A stretch of DNA of 41,465 bases from Myxococcales bacterium (GTDB taxonomy: Bacteria; Myxococcota_A; Polyangia; JAAYKL01): contig JAAYKL010000018.1 of the NCBI GenBank assembly GCA_012522445.1, forward strand, positions 1-41,465, written 5' to 3'. Below, piece by piece: positions 29,615 to 38,917 of the stretch. Numbering within the stretch: the stretch's first letter is position 1; each line of letters opens with the position of its first letter. The notes below the pieces were generated by a model. The model saw nothing but the letters and a program-made list of their open reading frames with translations, searched no databases and had not been told where the DNA came from. Position numbers and translations under genes: made by a program.

Positions 29615-31867
29615 TTACGGTTTGCCGCCGTGCTGGTGGGGTGTGTCGTTGGAAACAGGCGAGGGAGCTTGGGGCGCAGGTGGCGGATTAACCGGTGTTG
29701 CCGACCCGCTGGGCAAGCCGTCTTTGCGCTGCGGTGTCTTGCGCGGTGCCGGTTTCTGAGCTGCCTTGGCGCCCTTCGCGTCCGTGTTTTTTTTGTCTCC
29801 TGCTTTGACAGCAGGCTTTGGGGTTGGCGCATAAACAATGCGTGTACGCGCCTCTCGAATGCGCAGATAATTGTCTAACAACTTCTGCAGTTTTTGTGCA
29901 GCGGCTGTATCGGTGTGAAAAATGTCATGCTGTTCGCCCATATCCTTTTCTAAATTAAAGAGTTCGAAGGATTGAGACACCAAATTAGCATGCAAGCGAT
30001 ATGAGCCGTGTACCAGTGCCACTTCAGAACGACTCGTGCCCAAAATTTCACTAAACACAGCGCCGTCGGTGAGCATCATTACTGGCCCCAAATCCGAACG
30101 CATGCGCTCCTGAGCCGCCCAGGACAATGTGGGAGATCCCTGCGCCAAGAGCCAGGGAAAGGTGTACAGCGAAGACACCGGACGGGTCACGCGATGTCCG
30201 GCCACTTTCGGAATGCGCACGAGCATCGCCACCCGCGCCACCTCTTGGTACAAGCTGTCGTGATACTGCCGCCCGTGTTCTTTAAACTCATCGCCGTGGT
30301 CACCCATAACGATGAGAATGGTTTTGTTCCATTGCCCCGTGCTCTTTAAGCGATCCACCAAAAACCCAATCTGCTCATCGCTAAAGCGAATCTCTTGGCG
30401 AAACCGATCCATGTCTGTTTTGTCGGGCATGTCGGGATAGTGCGCCAAATAAGGTGCGTGTGGGCTTGAGAAAAACACCCAGCCAAAAAAGGGTTTTTTG
30501 TCACCCCTTACGCCATCGATGGCCTGTGCGGCTTCCTGGGAAATCTCGAGGTCGCAATCAGGGTCGAGGGTCGAAGGACAAACCAATTTGTTGACATCAA
30601 AGCCCTGGCCCAGTCCGTGATTGCGCTTCTCAAAGACCGAAGAAATATTATGCGTGACGCGAAAGGTTCTATACCCCGCACCGCGAAACAAATCGGAAAC
30701 CCGCAACTCAGACTTGTCGAGGGTGCCGAAGATCGTATTTCGGCTTAAGTGGATTTTTGTAAACGCCGGATAGGTCATGGCCAGCATGCTCGACACCACC
30801 ACCATGGTCCTTATGCTCGGCGACCAGGCGCTGTCAAAGACAAAGGCCCCTTCGTCGTGCAACAGTTGCAGCAGACGCGGCGTGGTGTTGCGCTTGGGGT
30901 CGAAGAGCGACGTTTGGTCGTAGCGCAGGGCCTCCACCGTGATCCACAAAACGTTGTAATTGTTGAGGCGGAAATTGGGGGGCAGCTCGGGCATGCCCGA
31001 CATTTCTTTAAAGATGTCGACGCCATCAGATGCTGGTGCAAGATCGGCAGCATTCGCTTCGGCAGATCGCGTAAGTTTTTCCAGTTGATCAACCGCGAGG
31101 CTGTCGGCCTGCCCTGGCAGCGTAAAGCGCGCATAAAGCGAGCGGGATGCGGCAGCCCATTCCGGCGAGAAGGGAAGCCAACACAAAACGAGCAAATGAA
31201 CGGCCACGACCCCCAAGAGGCGTCGAATCCACTGCCGCGGCCATGCGTTGCGCGGCACCAAGCGGTACAACAAAACCGCCAGTCCGCCGCTCATCAGCGC
31301 AAAGGAGAGCTGCAAGACCGACAGGTGCAAAGTGGGATAGGTTTGCCGAAACAAGAGCTTGTTGAGCACGTGCATGACAATGCCCAGCGCGAGAAACAGG
31401 GACGCAAACGCCCACTGGTAGGGCTTGGCAGACCAGCCGGGAAAGGGGCGCGTGGGGGGCCACATAAAAAACAGGGCCATGCCAGCAACCGCGATGCCCA
31501 ACAGGGCAAACAGCAGCATGAGCGGAATATGGCCTTCGAAGCGCTCATACGAGATAAGGGTGTGGTAACCCGCCAGCGCCAATGCCACGGACAGCAGGAT
31601 GACCAGGACGACCGCCCAGCGGTGCCACCGCGTTCCGGTCGGAAAATGCGCGCGCAGCAATCCCAGCCAAAACAAAAACCACATCGGCACCATCAAGTGC
31701 TTGGCATTGCCCGCGCAGGTGAGGAAGAACAGCCGCGGCACATGCCACAGGGTTTGGCTGTAAATACGAGCGGGGACCTCAAAGAGTTCGACAACCGATA
31801 CCGCCACGAGCGCCAACAGGGTCGTTATTAAGAGCGCCCAGGACGCGACATGCGATTCTCGTTTCAT
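29615..31867 (-). CDS. Membrane-bound sulfatase/phosphoethanolamine-transferase-fold protein
   Basis: A 750-residue inner-membrane protein. Residues 1 to about 235 hold some seven membrane helices. A globular alkaline-phosphatase/sulfatase-type domain follows (about 305-640). Metal-site motifs are NVLWITVEALRYDQ, where the usual second Asp is Glu, and VMGDHGDEF with the later HG. The nucleophile region WSPSIRTMVVVSSMLAM lacks a CxPSR sulfatase motif and offers Ser or Thr instead, as in LtaS/EptA-like enzymes. The C-terminal about 90 residues are Lys/Pro/Ala-rich and disordered. It probably modifies envelope lipids or glycans; the substrate is unknown. It lies upstream of ribA by 26 bp. Confidence 0.8.
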   Translation of the reverse strand: MKRESHVASWALLITTLLALVAVSVVELFEVPARIYSQTLWHVPRLFFLTCAGNAKHLMVPMWFLFWLGLLRAHFPTGTRWHRWAVVLVILLSVALALAGYHTLISYERFEGHIPLMLLFALLGIAVAGMALFFMWPPTRPFPGWSAKPYQWAFASLFLALGIVMHVLNKLLFRQTYPTLHLSVLQLSFALMSGGLAVLLYRLVPRNAWPRQWIRRLLGVVAVHLLVLCWLPFSPEWAAASRSLYARFTLPGQADSLAVDQLEKLTRSAEANAADLAPASDGVDIFKEMSGMPELPPNFRLNNYNVLWITVEALRYDQTSLFDPKRNTTPRLLQLLHDEGAFVFDSAWSPSIRTMVVVSSMLAMTYPAFTKIHLSRNTIFGTLDKSELRVSDLFRGAGYRTFRVTHNISSVFEKRNHGLGQGFDVNKLVCPSTLDPDCDLEISQEAAQAIDGVRGDKKPFFGWVFFSSPHAPYLAHYPDMPDKTDMDRFRQEIRFSDEQIGFLVDRLKSTGQWNKTILIVMGDHGDEFKEHGRQYHDSLYQEVARVAMLVRIPKVAGHRVTRPVSSLYTFPWLLAQGSPTLSWAAQERMRSDLGPVMMLTDGAVFSEILGTSRSEVALVHGSYRLHANLVSQSFELFNLEKDMGEQHDIFHTDTAAAQKLQKLLDNYLRIREARTRIVYAPTPKPAVKAGDKKNTDAKGAKAAQKPAPRKTPQRKDGLPSGSATPVNPPPAPQAPSPVSNDTPHQHGGKP

Positions 31868-32021
31868 CGATAAAGTAATCCTTAAGGTTGTGCGGCCAGC
31901 AGAATGCCCACCTGGTGTGCAGTGCGGTGTCGAGTCCCGTGGTTAAATACGCTCACAAGATTCGCGTCAAGGGCAAATCCAGATTCGCCGCCCCGCGCAC
32001 CAGCAGAACGCCAACGAAATG

Positions 32022-32606
32022 TCACAGAAAATAATCGGGTTCGTTGCCGGGTTTCCACTTCACGTTGCATCCCATGGAGGGCTTCTGTCCGGCTTCATCG
32101 ATGGGGTCGCCCGCGAGCAGGGCATCGATGGAGGTGCGCAAGTCTGCGCCGGTAACTGGCGTGTCGCTCCCCGGACGGCTGTCGTCGAGCTGGCCGCGGT
32201 ACACCAGGCGCTGTTGCGCATCGAACAGAAAGAAGTCGGGCGTGCATGCGGCGGTGTAGGCCTTGGCCACTGCTTGGCTCTCATCGTAGAGCACCGGAAA
32301 CACGAAGCCCAAGTCGCGGGCCATTTTCTGCAGGTGTTCCGGGGCGTCCTGCGGATAGGCGGCGATGTCATTGGCGCTGATCGCCACAATGCCCAGCCCC
32401 GACGGCGCGTAATCGCGGCCCAGATCGGCCAGCGCGGTGGCGACGTGCTGCACATAAGGACAATGCACGCTGATAAACATCACCAGCAATCCGCGGGCGT
32501 CGGCAAAATCGCCGAGGCGCACCTCGCTGCCCGAAACGACATCGGGGAGTGAAAAGGAAGGTGCCGGTGTTTGCAGGGGCAACATAGTGGATGCGGTCCT
32601 TGCCAT
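32022..32606 (-). CDS. Thioredoxin-fold AhpC/TSA-like protein
   Basis: A 194-residue redoxin. Residues 10-30 (TPAPSFSLPDVVSGSEVRLG) and FISVHCPYVQHVATAL (Cys49) mark the thioredoxin-like fold. The family pattern HCPYVxHI with TPDFFLFD and the C-terminal PSMGCNVKWKPGNEP is present. There is no CxxC, so it is not a classical disulfide reductase; a one-cysteine peroxiredoxin-like role or pairing with Cys in AACTP is possible. No clear signal peptide is seen, although an alternative start at 32585 exists. Its promoter region is the 78-bp gap to the metallopeptidase gene. Confidence 0.85.
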   Translation of the reverse strand: MARTASTMLPLQTPAPSFSLPDVVSGSEVRLGDFADARGLLVMFISVHCPYVQHVATALADLGRDYAPSGLGIVAISANDIAAYPQDAPEHLQKMARDLGFVFPVLYDESQAVAKAYTAACTPDFFLFDAQQRLVYRGQLDDSRPGSDTPVTGADLRTSIDALLAGDPIDEAGQKPSMGCNVKWKPGNEPDYFL

Positions 32607-32684
32607 TTTTTACCTGTCTTTCTGCGCTGAGAAGCGCGGTTACGTGCGGTGGTTTCTGCCGCGTTGTCGCACATTGCCACGACG

Positions 32685-34283
32685 TTACTTGCCCGGAGCG
32701 CGCTGCAACAACTGGCAATGGGCTTCGGCGGTGGCGGCGTTGTTCACATCGCCAATGCGCCGATAGGCCTCGCTCAAACGACAGTGCACCTGGGATTGAA
32801 ACGGGTCGATGGCGATGGTTTGCAAGAGCGACAAAATGGCCTCCTGTGCTTTGTCCTGTCGCAATCGGGCTTCGGCCAACTGCAGGTGCAACACCGCTTG
32901 AAACGGATACAGGCGAATCAGCGGTGCCAAGAAATCCACAGCGTGATCGAGCTGATGCAGATCAATGTAACAACCGGCAATCCGCTGCGCAATGTCGGGC
33001 GCGGCGACGCGGTTCTCTTCGGCGGCGGCTTCGTATTTTTCGAGGGCTTCGCGCAGATGACCGCGCAGGCGCAGCAAGTCGCCGAGGCGCAACTGACGCC
33101 GCACCTCCGTGTCGTAAAACTCTCGGTCGGGGATGTCACGGGATTGCGCGCCAGCGACGAAGCGCTTCTTTAAAAACGGTGCGATGGTGCGCGGGGTCAG
33201 GTGTTTGGCGGTCACCTCCTTTTCCCACCACATCCGCAGCTTGCGCATATCGGCGCGCGTCGTTTTGGCCAGCAGCGACTCCAGGGAGTGTCCATCCGCC
33301 ATCTCTCGCAACAGCGCGGCCATCCAGTTTTCGTCCGCGGCGTGCGTGTTGACAAACTGCATGAAGCTCAAGGCCTGCGCATAGGCCAACACCGCGTCTT
33401 CTTGGCTGGGCATGAACGACACCGATGGGTGAAAGCGGCGAAAGGGAATCAGGCGTCGCTCCGTCGCTGCGCGTTCCAACAAAAAGGCCTCTTCGGGGCT
33501 CAACTCGCCGGGGATGAGGTTGCGCCAGGCCGCTTCGTAATACTTGGCCACGCCCTCCTGCAGCCAAATGGGCGCGCGGTTTCGCGACAAGCGCGTAATG
33601 AAAACATGCGTGAGTTCGTGCGCCAGCGTGTCGAGCCAGGGGTAGCCGCCACTGATGATGCGCGGCGACAAAATCATGATGCGGTTGTAGCGCGACATGG
33701 CCACCGTCGCCGTGGTCTCGATGCGATCGATGGACAGGCCACTCATCGCGGCGAAGTCCGACACCGATGCCAAGATATAGACGCGCACCGGCATGTCGGG
33801 CTTGTCCCCAAAGACCGCCTGGAGCGCATCCAGTTGTCGGTTGAGGATGTCGTCGGCGCGTCCCGCCAGCAGGGCGTCCCGCAGGTCGGTATACGCAATC
33901 TGGAAATGCCCGTGCCGCCCCTGTTCGGCTTGCCGTGCGCTGAGCACCGCCATGGTGGCCTGGGCGCGATCCCGCCAGTTTTTCCAATCCAGCTCGGTTT
34001 TGGAAGCGCCGATGGCCGCCAAAAAATGCGCGTAGGCCGTGGCGTAGTCGCCTTGAAAGAAGGCAAGTTTTCCGCGCAGATACATCGCAGCAGGGGTCTC
34101 CGAGGCCGGTGCGGTCAGCGCCGACAAATGCTGCTCAGCCATGGCCATCTGCAGTGACTCCAGCTCCGCGTCGATGGCGGCAAAGGGCTCGGCGAGGGAC
34201 TGTCCGTGGGCAACAGCCGCTCCCAGGCATAGCGACAAGGCGAAAAAAAGGCCGCCGCCAAATTTAATGCACCAGGGCTTCAT
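32685..34283 (-). CDS. Exported gluzincin metallopeptidase with TPR repeats
   Basis: A 532-residue periplasmic protein with a signal peptide (about 1-27, ending VAHG). An N-terminal TPR-like stretch (LRGKLAFFQGDYATAYAHFL) precedes the peptidase core. The zinc site HELTH (222-226) and the third ligand Glu243 in PIWLQEGVAKYYE match peptidase clan MA gluzincins. C-terminal TPR pairs (about 395-520) end in EAYRRIGDVNNAATAEAHC. Catalytic residues are intact. The ATG at 34283 lies 20 bases inside the end of the upstream DUF4175-like gene, so translation is coupled and the two products probably work in one envelope process. Confidence 0.87.
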   Translation of the reverse strand: MKPWCIKFGGGLFFALSLCLGAAVAHGQSLAEPFAAIDAELESLQMAMAEQHLSALTAPASETPAAMYLRGKLAFFQGDYATAYAHFLAAIGASKTELDWKNWRDRAQATMAVLSARQAEQGRHGHFQIAYTDLRDALLAGRADDILNRQLDALQAVFGDKPDMPVRVYILASVSDFAAMSGLSIDRIETTATVAMSRYNRIMILSPRIISGGYPWLDTLAHELTHVFITRLSRNRAPIWLQEGVAKYYEAAWRNLIPGELSPEEAFLLERAATERRLIPFRRFHPSVSFMPSQEDAVLAYAQALSFMQFVNTHAADENWMAALLREMADGHSLESLLAKTTRADMRKLRMWWEKEVTAKHLTPRTIAPFLKKRFVAGAQSRDIPDREFYDTEVRRQLRLGDLLRLRGHLREALEKYEAAAEENRVAAPDIAQRIAGCYIDLHQLDHAVDFLAPLIRLYPFQAVLHLQLAEARLRQDKAQEAILSLLQTIAIDPFQSQVHCRLSEAYRRIGDVNNAATAEAHCQLLQRAPGK

Positions 34284-37194
34284 AGTACTTCCGTATGGCC
34301 TCGCGATAGGTGTCGGGCATTTTGGATTTCATGGCTTCAATGATCTCTTTGCGAAACTTTTTGGGCACCTGGTAATCCGCGGGCAGCGGGATGATCACCT
34401 CGCTCTCGCGCGGCAGCGGATGGGTGTCGACCAGCGGGATCTCCTGCCCTGTGCGCAGCTCCTTTCGCAAATTGGCCAAGGCCTCGATCACCTGACTCTG
34501 CGCGTTGAGGGCGCGTTGCAGCTCTTTGTTTTCGAGGGACGACACGCCGGTCTTCATGTCCTCGACTACCGCGTCCAGGGTTTGCGACGCGCGCCGCGAA
34601 ATGTATCGCGTATCGCCCTCTTGCTCGCGCAGCCATTTGATGAGTTTTCGCGTCCGGGCCAACAAATGGCGTTGTTCCGCGGCCCTGATCTTGGCGGCCC
34701 GCTTATCGGCTGCGGTAAAAATTTGCCCGGGCCTGGGAAAGGACGCGTCGATGTCGGCGCGTAGCTCCGCGTTGAGCTTGACGATTTTTTCCAGGGAGTC
34801 CGAAGAGGTCTTCCCGGCGCTCTGCAGCCATTCGTCCAAACTCGCCGCCGATTGACGCGCCTGCTCCAAATCCCCTTGTCCAATGGAAAACTCCAAGTCG
34901 CCCAACATGCGCGACAGGGCTTTGCTGTCTTCTTTTTTCCACTGCGCATCGGCGAGCATCGCCGCGGAGATTTTTTTCATCTGCGACACCCGCGCGAGTT
35001 GACGCACGACCCAGTCGTCGATCTTTTTTTGCATGAGCGAGATCAGTTGCTCTTTGTAGCGGCGCTCCAAGGCCAGCGTGTCGCGGCGCACCTGGACTTG
35101 CGTCGCCTCGATGGCCTGTGTCCGCGTCATCAGATTGTCCATGAACTTTTCTTCTTCGCCAAATCGCTCGGTGCGAAACGCCATCCGCCCGCTCTCAAGC
35201 GACGCCATCAATGCGGCGACATCCCGCTTGATGCGCTCCGCCAAATGGACCGCGCTCGCGACATCCCCCGCGGCCAACAGCTCTCGCAAATGCTGCAGGG
35301 CCGCGTGCAGGTCTTGTCCGCCGGACAGCGATGGCTGCACGTGGTGATAGGAGACCTGGCCCCGGATTTCTTCGAGTTTTTCGCGCAGTTGCACCAGTTG
35401 CGCTTCCATGCGCGCGATGGTGTCCAGCAGGGCGCCTCGCACGCGCTCAGACCGATTGTCATCGTATTGGCGCACCAATGTTTCGAGGTGATTGCGCTCC
35501 TTTTCGAGCCACTCTCCCCGCGCGCCCAACGACTTGAACTGCTGCTCGAGAATCATGTCGTCCACCCGGACGATGGCAGTTTCAATCAGGCGCACAAACA
35601 CCCGGTTGACGCTGATTAAGCGCTGTTTGTTTTTCGCCGCATTGCGCATCAGGCGAGATTCGTGAATCAACTGGTTGGAGAGGTCTTGGCGCACCCGAAT
35701 CCACAGCTCGCGCATCAGGGGAGAGATGCCCGCGTTGTCCTCCATGTCCACGATCAGTTTGGCGATGCCCGACAGCACATCTTCGGTGCTGTTGCGCAAA
35801 TTCACGTGTTCCAGTTCCTGCATGGCCGCATCGCGATGACGCATGCGCTTGGCGAGCAAGTCCACCATCTTGTCGAGCAGCTCTCCCTGCCGACGCACCA
35901 GATCTGCGCGTTGGCTCAACGGCGTGCGCACCCGCACCAGCAGGGGCTCGGAGCTGCCCGACTTGGGACCGTGCACCGTGTCGTTGTCGAAGGCCTGCAA
36001 CACCAACTCCACCTGCGCGTTTTCTCCGGTGGCAATCGCCCCCAACGACCACAAATACTTACCGGACACGCTTTCCTCAGCGGCGGTGTGAAACGCGTTG
36101 ATCGTGCGGCGCGATTCGTTTTGCTCTGCCCCCCTCACGATCAAATCGATGCGGCTCAAGCTGTGATCATCTATCGCTTCGTACTGCAGCAGAATTTCGC
36201 CGTTCATCTCCATCTCGACACGCCCCACCGGGGAGAGCAGTTTGATAAACGGATGCTGATCCGCCTCTAGGCTCACCGGCGTTCGCGGTCCGTGCACTTC
36301 CTTGGTTCGGCTGGAGAGCGACACCGAAAACCAGTCGCCCTCCATAAAGGCAAAGCGCCCCGACACGCTGCCATCGGGCGCCACATTTAGGGCAAAGCGC
36401 GCCCCCGTGGACAGCAGGACAAATCCGTCCACGGCGTCGGGCAAAAGAGAACGCGCCTGCAGGGCGATCTCGGTCCCGGCCGGCGCCCGCACCCCGCCCG
36501 ATACGCCTGTCAGCACACGCGCTTCTCGCTGGAGATAATGCGGATAGCGCAACGTCACCACCATGTCGGAGACAACCGGGGAGACCTCGTCGACGCGCCC
36601 CATGAGCCCGGGCACCTGCGGTTCGGAGAACAACAAGCGCCACCCGGTAGATGCAACGGCGGGTCGCACCCACACCATCGACGCAAAGGCCATCATCGAC
36701 ACTGCCAGAAAGAGCATCGGCAGCGCGAGCATCCGCAGTGGAAACACCGCTGCCGGAGAAATGCCCAACAAGTGCTTGCGGGCGTCCTGCAGCGCAGCGG
36801 CGAGCAGATCTTCGGAAAACGCCGCGGGAGAAGGCAGACGGCTAAACTCACTGGCCGAACGCATGGACGATGCCAAGTCCGGAAACGCGTTGCCCAAAAT
36901 CCGCGCCATGCCGTCGGCAGCTTGGATGCGCCGCCACGGGCGCCACAATGCCACCGCGATCACGAAAGCCACCACGGCGATCAACAGGCTCCATCCCGCG
37001 ACGCGCACCCCCAGCCCGCCCCACCAACCCAGGGCAAAAATAAGCGCCGTAAAAATGAGGATCGCGGTGCCCAAACACCAGGCCAAACCGCTGGTGAGGG
37101 TGAGGCGACGACCGCGCGTTTGCAATGCGCCGAGCGTCTCGGTGAACTCTTGTGAGGCCTTTACGAAGCCCGCATTTTGTGTATGGCTATCCAT
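34264..37194 (-). CDS. DUF4175-like large coiled-coil membrane protein
   Basis: A 976-residue inner-membrane protein of unknown function. Three or so membrane segments lie in the first quarter (near 35-55, 60-85 and 155-175), with a short cytoplasmic stretch between. A beta-rich region (about 190-400) is followed by long charged helices (about 430-900) with heptad-like character (LVQLREKLEEIRGQVSY and ERIKRDVAALMASLE). The overall plan resembles DUF4175/TIGR02302 proteins. The ATG at 37194 is preferred to a reading 14 codons earlier; neither has a strong ribosome site. It overlaps the metallopeptidase gene by 20 bp and is divergent from the ParA-like gene. Confidence 0.75.
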   Translation of the reverse strand: MDSHTQNAGFVKASQEFTETLGALQTRGRRLTLTSGLAWCLGTAILIFTALIFALGWWGGLGVRVAGWSLLIAVVAFVIAVALWRPWRRIQAADGMARILGNAFPDLASSMRSASEFSRLPSPAAFSEDLLAAALQDARKHLLGISPAAVFPLRMLALPMLFLAVSMMAFASMVWVRPAVASTGWRLLFSEPQVPGLMGRVDEVSPVVSDMVVTLRYPHYLQREARVLTGVSGGVRAPAGTEIALQARSLLPDAVDGFVLLSTGARFALNVAPDGSVSGRFAFMEGDWFSVSLSSRTKEVHGPRTPVSLEADQHPFIKLLSPVGRVEMEMNGEILLQYEAIDDHSLSRIDLIVRGAEQNESRRTINAFHTAAEESVSGKYLWSLGAIATGENAQVELVLQAFDNDTVHGPKSGSSEPLLVRVRTPLSQRADLVRRQGELLDKMVDLLAKRMRHRDAAMQELEHVNLRNSTEDVLSGIAKLIVDMEDNAGISPLMRELWIRVRQDLSNQLIHESRLMRNAAKNKQRLISVNRVFVRLIETAIVRVDDMILEQQFKSLGARGEWLEKERNHLETLVRQYDDNRSERVRGALLDTIARMEAQLVQLREKLEEIRGQVSYHHVQPSLSGGQDLHAALQHLRELLAAGDVASAVHLAERIKRDVAALMASLESGRMAFRTERFGEEEKFMDNLMTRTQAIEATQVQVRRDTLALERRYKEQLISLMQKKIDDWVVRQLARVSQMKKISAAMLADAQWKKEDSKALSRMLGDLEFSIGQGDLEQARQSAASLDEWLQSAGKTSSDSLEKIVKLNAELRADIDASFPRPGQIFTAADKRAAKIRAAEQRHLLARTRKLIKWLREQEGDTRYISRRASQTLDAVVEDMKTGVSSLENKELQRALNAQSQVIEALANLRKELRTGQEIPLVDTHPLPRESEVIIPLPADYQVPKKFRKEIIEAMKSKMPDTYREAIRKYYEALVH

Positions 37195-37274
37195 GGCTGC
37201 ATCATCTATTGCCGTCGCAACAACGCACCATAACACAACCGCATTCGGGGCATGAACCCCACAGGAGAAGAAAC

Positions 37275-38825
37275 ATGGCCATCACCCAACGACGCATTAT
37301 TGCGGTGGCCGGTTCCAAGGGCGGCGTGGGCGCCAGCATGGTGGTGGCCAACCTGGGGTTCTTTCTGGCCCAAATCGGAAAGCGCGTCCTCTTGGTCGAC
37401 TGCCATCGCGATAGCGCTGGGCTCCATGCCTGGCTGGCCATCCAACGCCCCGAAAAAGGCCTCGATGACCTCTTATCGGGCCAATGCAGCACCGCCTCCG
37501 AAGCCGCCGCAGAGACCCGCATCAACGGGCTCTACCTCCTGGCCAGCAGCGCCAACCCCATGCGCGCCACCCACTGGCGCCCCGAGGAGGTCGCCACCCT
37601 GCAGCAGCACCTCGCCACCATCGAAGCCGACTACATTATCCTCGACCTGCCCAGCGGCACCCGCCCCGCGGTCCTCCCCCTTTTGTGGGCAGCGGATTAT
37701 CCCATCATCGTCTCCCAAGCCACCGGTGACGCCATCGAATCCGCCTACCACCTCATGAGCGCCGCCTGGTGGCACCGGGCACAACGCGCGCTCGCCGCCA
37801 TCGACACCGATGACGACACCGCCGGCACCCTGCGCGAAGCGGTGATGCGAAACACACAACTGCGCACCCCGCGGGCCACCATGGCCCACATCGCCTCCCA
37901 CGCGGAGTCTGCGGAGTGGCTGCCGAAATTCGAAGCCGAACTCAGCGCCTTCCGGCCCCTAATTATCGTCAACCAAACGCGCATTAAAGAGGATGAAGAA
38001 CTCGCCGGTGCCATGCGATCCGCGGCCACGCGCTGGCTCGGCCTCATCCCCGAGGTCCTGGGCTCCATCGGGTGGGACGACAACGTGTGGTTGGCGTTGC
38101 GCCGCAGCAAACAGCTCCTCATCGATTTCACCAACACCCGGGCCAGCCGCGACCTCGAGCAAATCGTGCGCCGCCTGTTGCAATTGCAACACCGCGAGCA
38201 CGCCTCGCTCCCCCTGCCACCGCCCCTGGACGCCCAAAACCTCTACGAAGTTCTCGAGGTGTATCCCGGCGCCTCCGAGGAGGAAATCCGCCGCGCCTTC
38301 AAGCAAATCCGCACCTGGTTTGCCCCCGACAGCATCGCGGTTCAAGGCGTTTGCTCCGAGGCCGAACGACAGCACTTTCAACAACTGGCCGAAGACGCCC
38401 ACGCCCTGCTCGTCGATCGCTTCCGGCGACGCGAATACGACCGCACCCACTTCCCCGACGGGTTTTCAGCGCTCTCCGAACGCCCTTATGCCGCCCGCGA
38501 GCCCATCGGCGGCGCTGTCTTGGCCGCGCGGGAGACCCTCCCCGAGGTGGTGCTGCGCGACGACCAGTTTGTCGATGGCGCCTTTCTCGGCCGCATCCGC
38601 AAAGAGCACAATGTCGAGCTCGTCGACATCTCCAACCGGGCCAAAATCTCAGTGGCCTATCTCAGGGCCATCGAAGAGGAGCGCTTCAACGACTTGCCCG
38701 CCGCCGTCTTCACCCGCGGTTTTGTGCACGAGTTCGCCCGCTACTTAAAAATCGACCCGCGCCGCGCCACCAACGACTTCATGGCCAAGTACGAATCCTT
38801 CATGGAGCACCGAAAATCGAAATAA
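37275..38825 (+). CDS. ParA/MinD-like, J-like and RodZ-like HTH fusion protein
   Basis: A 516-residue cytoplasmic protein with three modules. Residues 1-300 are a MinD/ParA-type P-loop domain. Its Walker A is GSKGGVGAS (13-21): the signature Lys15 is kept, but the usual P-loop lysine is Ala20, as in some CpaE/TadZ proteins. Walker B is YIILDLPSG. Residues about 321-395 resemble a J domain (LYEVLEVYPGASEEEIRRAF), but HPD reads APD (350-352). Residues 431-505 match the RodZ-type helix-turn-helix (FLGRIRKEHNVELVDISNRA). There is no membrane span. AGGAGAAG precedes the ATG. It is followed by tolQ and tolR and probably has a spatial-organisation role; exact function unknown. Confidence 0.85.
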   Translation: MAITQRRIIAVAGSKGGVGASMVVANLGFFLAQIGKRVLLVDCHRDSAGLHAWLAIQRPEKGLDDLLSGQCSTASEAAAETRINGLYLLASSANPMRATHWRPEEVATLQQHLATIEADYIILDLPSGTRPAVLPLLWAADYPIIVSQATGDAIESAYHLMSAAWWHRAQRALAAIDTDDDTAGTLREAVMRNTQLRTPRATMAHIASHAESAEWLPKFEAELSAFRPLIIVNQTRIKEDEELAGAMRSAATRWLGLIPEVLGSIGWDDNVWLALRRSKQLLIDFTNTRASRDLEQIVRRLLQLQHREHASLPLPPPLDAQNLYEVLEVYPGASEEEIRRAFKQIRTWFAPDSIAVQGVCSEAERQHFQQLAEDAHALLVDRFRRREYDRTHFPDGFSALSERPYAAREPIGGAVLAARETLPEVVLRDDQFVDGAFLGRIRKEHNVELVDISNRAKISVAYLRAIEEERFNDLPAAVFTRGFVHEFARYLKIDPRRATNDFMAKYESFMEHRKSK

Positions 38826-38867
38826 CTTTTTTTTGTTCCGCGTTCCGAAATCAGGTAATAGTGAATT

Positions 38868-38883
38868 GTTCAATATACTGAAC
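38868..38883 (+). promoter_or_regulatory. Promoter with inverted repeat before tolQ
   Basis: GTTCA-ATATAC-TGAAC is a perfect 5-bp-arm inverted repeat enclosing TATACT (38874-38879), a good -10 hexamer, 39 bp before the tolQ start. The -35 is poor, which suggests an activated or repressed promoter. The arms resemble but do not match known LexA spacing. Confidence 0.4.
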
Positions 38884-38917
38884 ACGCAATCATGTGTTGC
38901 TCGCACTGGAGATCGCA

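Noticed and set aside
38868-38883. LexA box
   Set aside because: The half-sites face the wrong way for GAAC-N4-GTTC and the spacing fits no LexA class I know.
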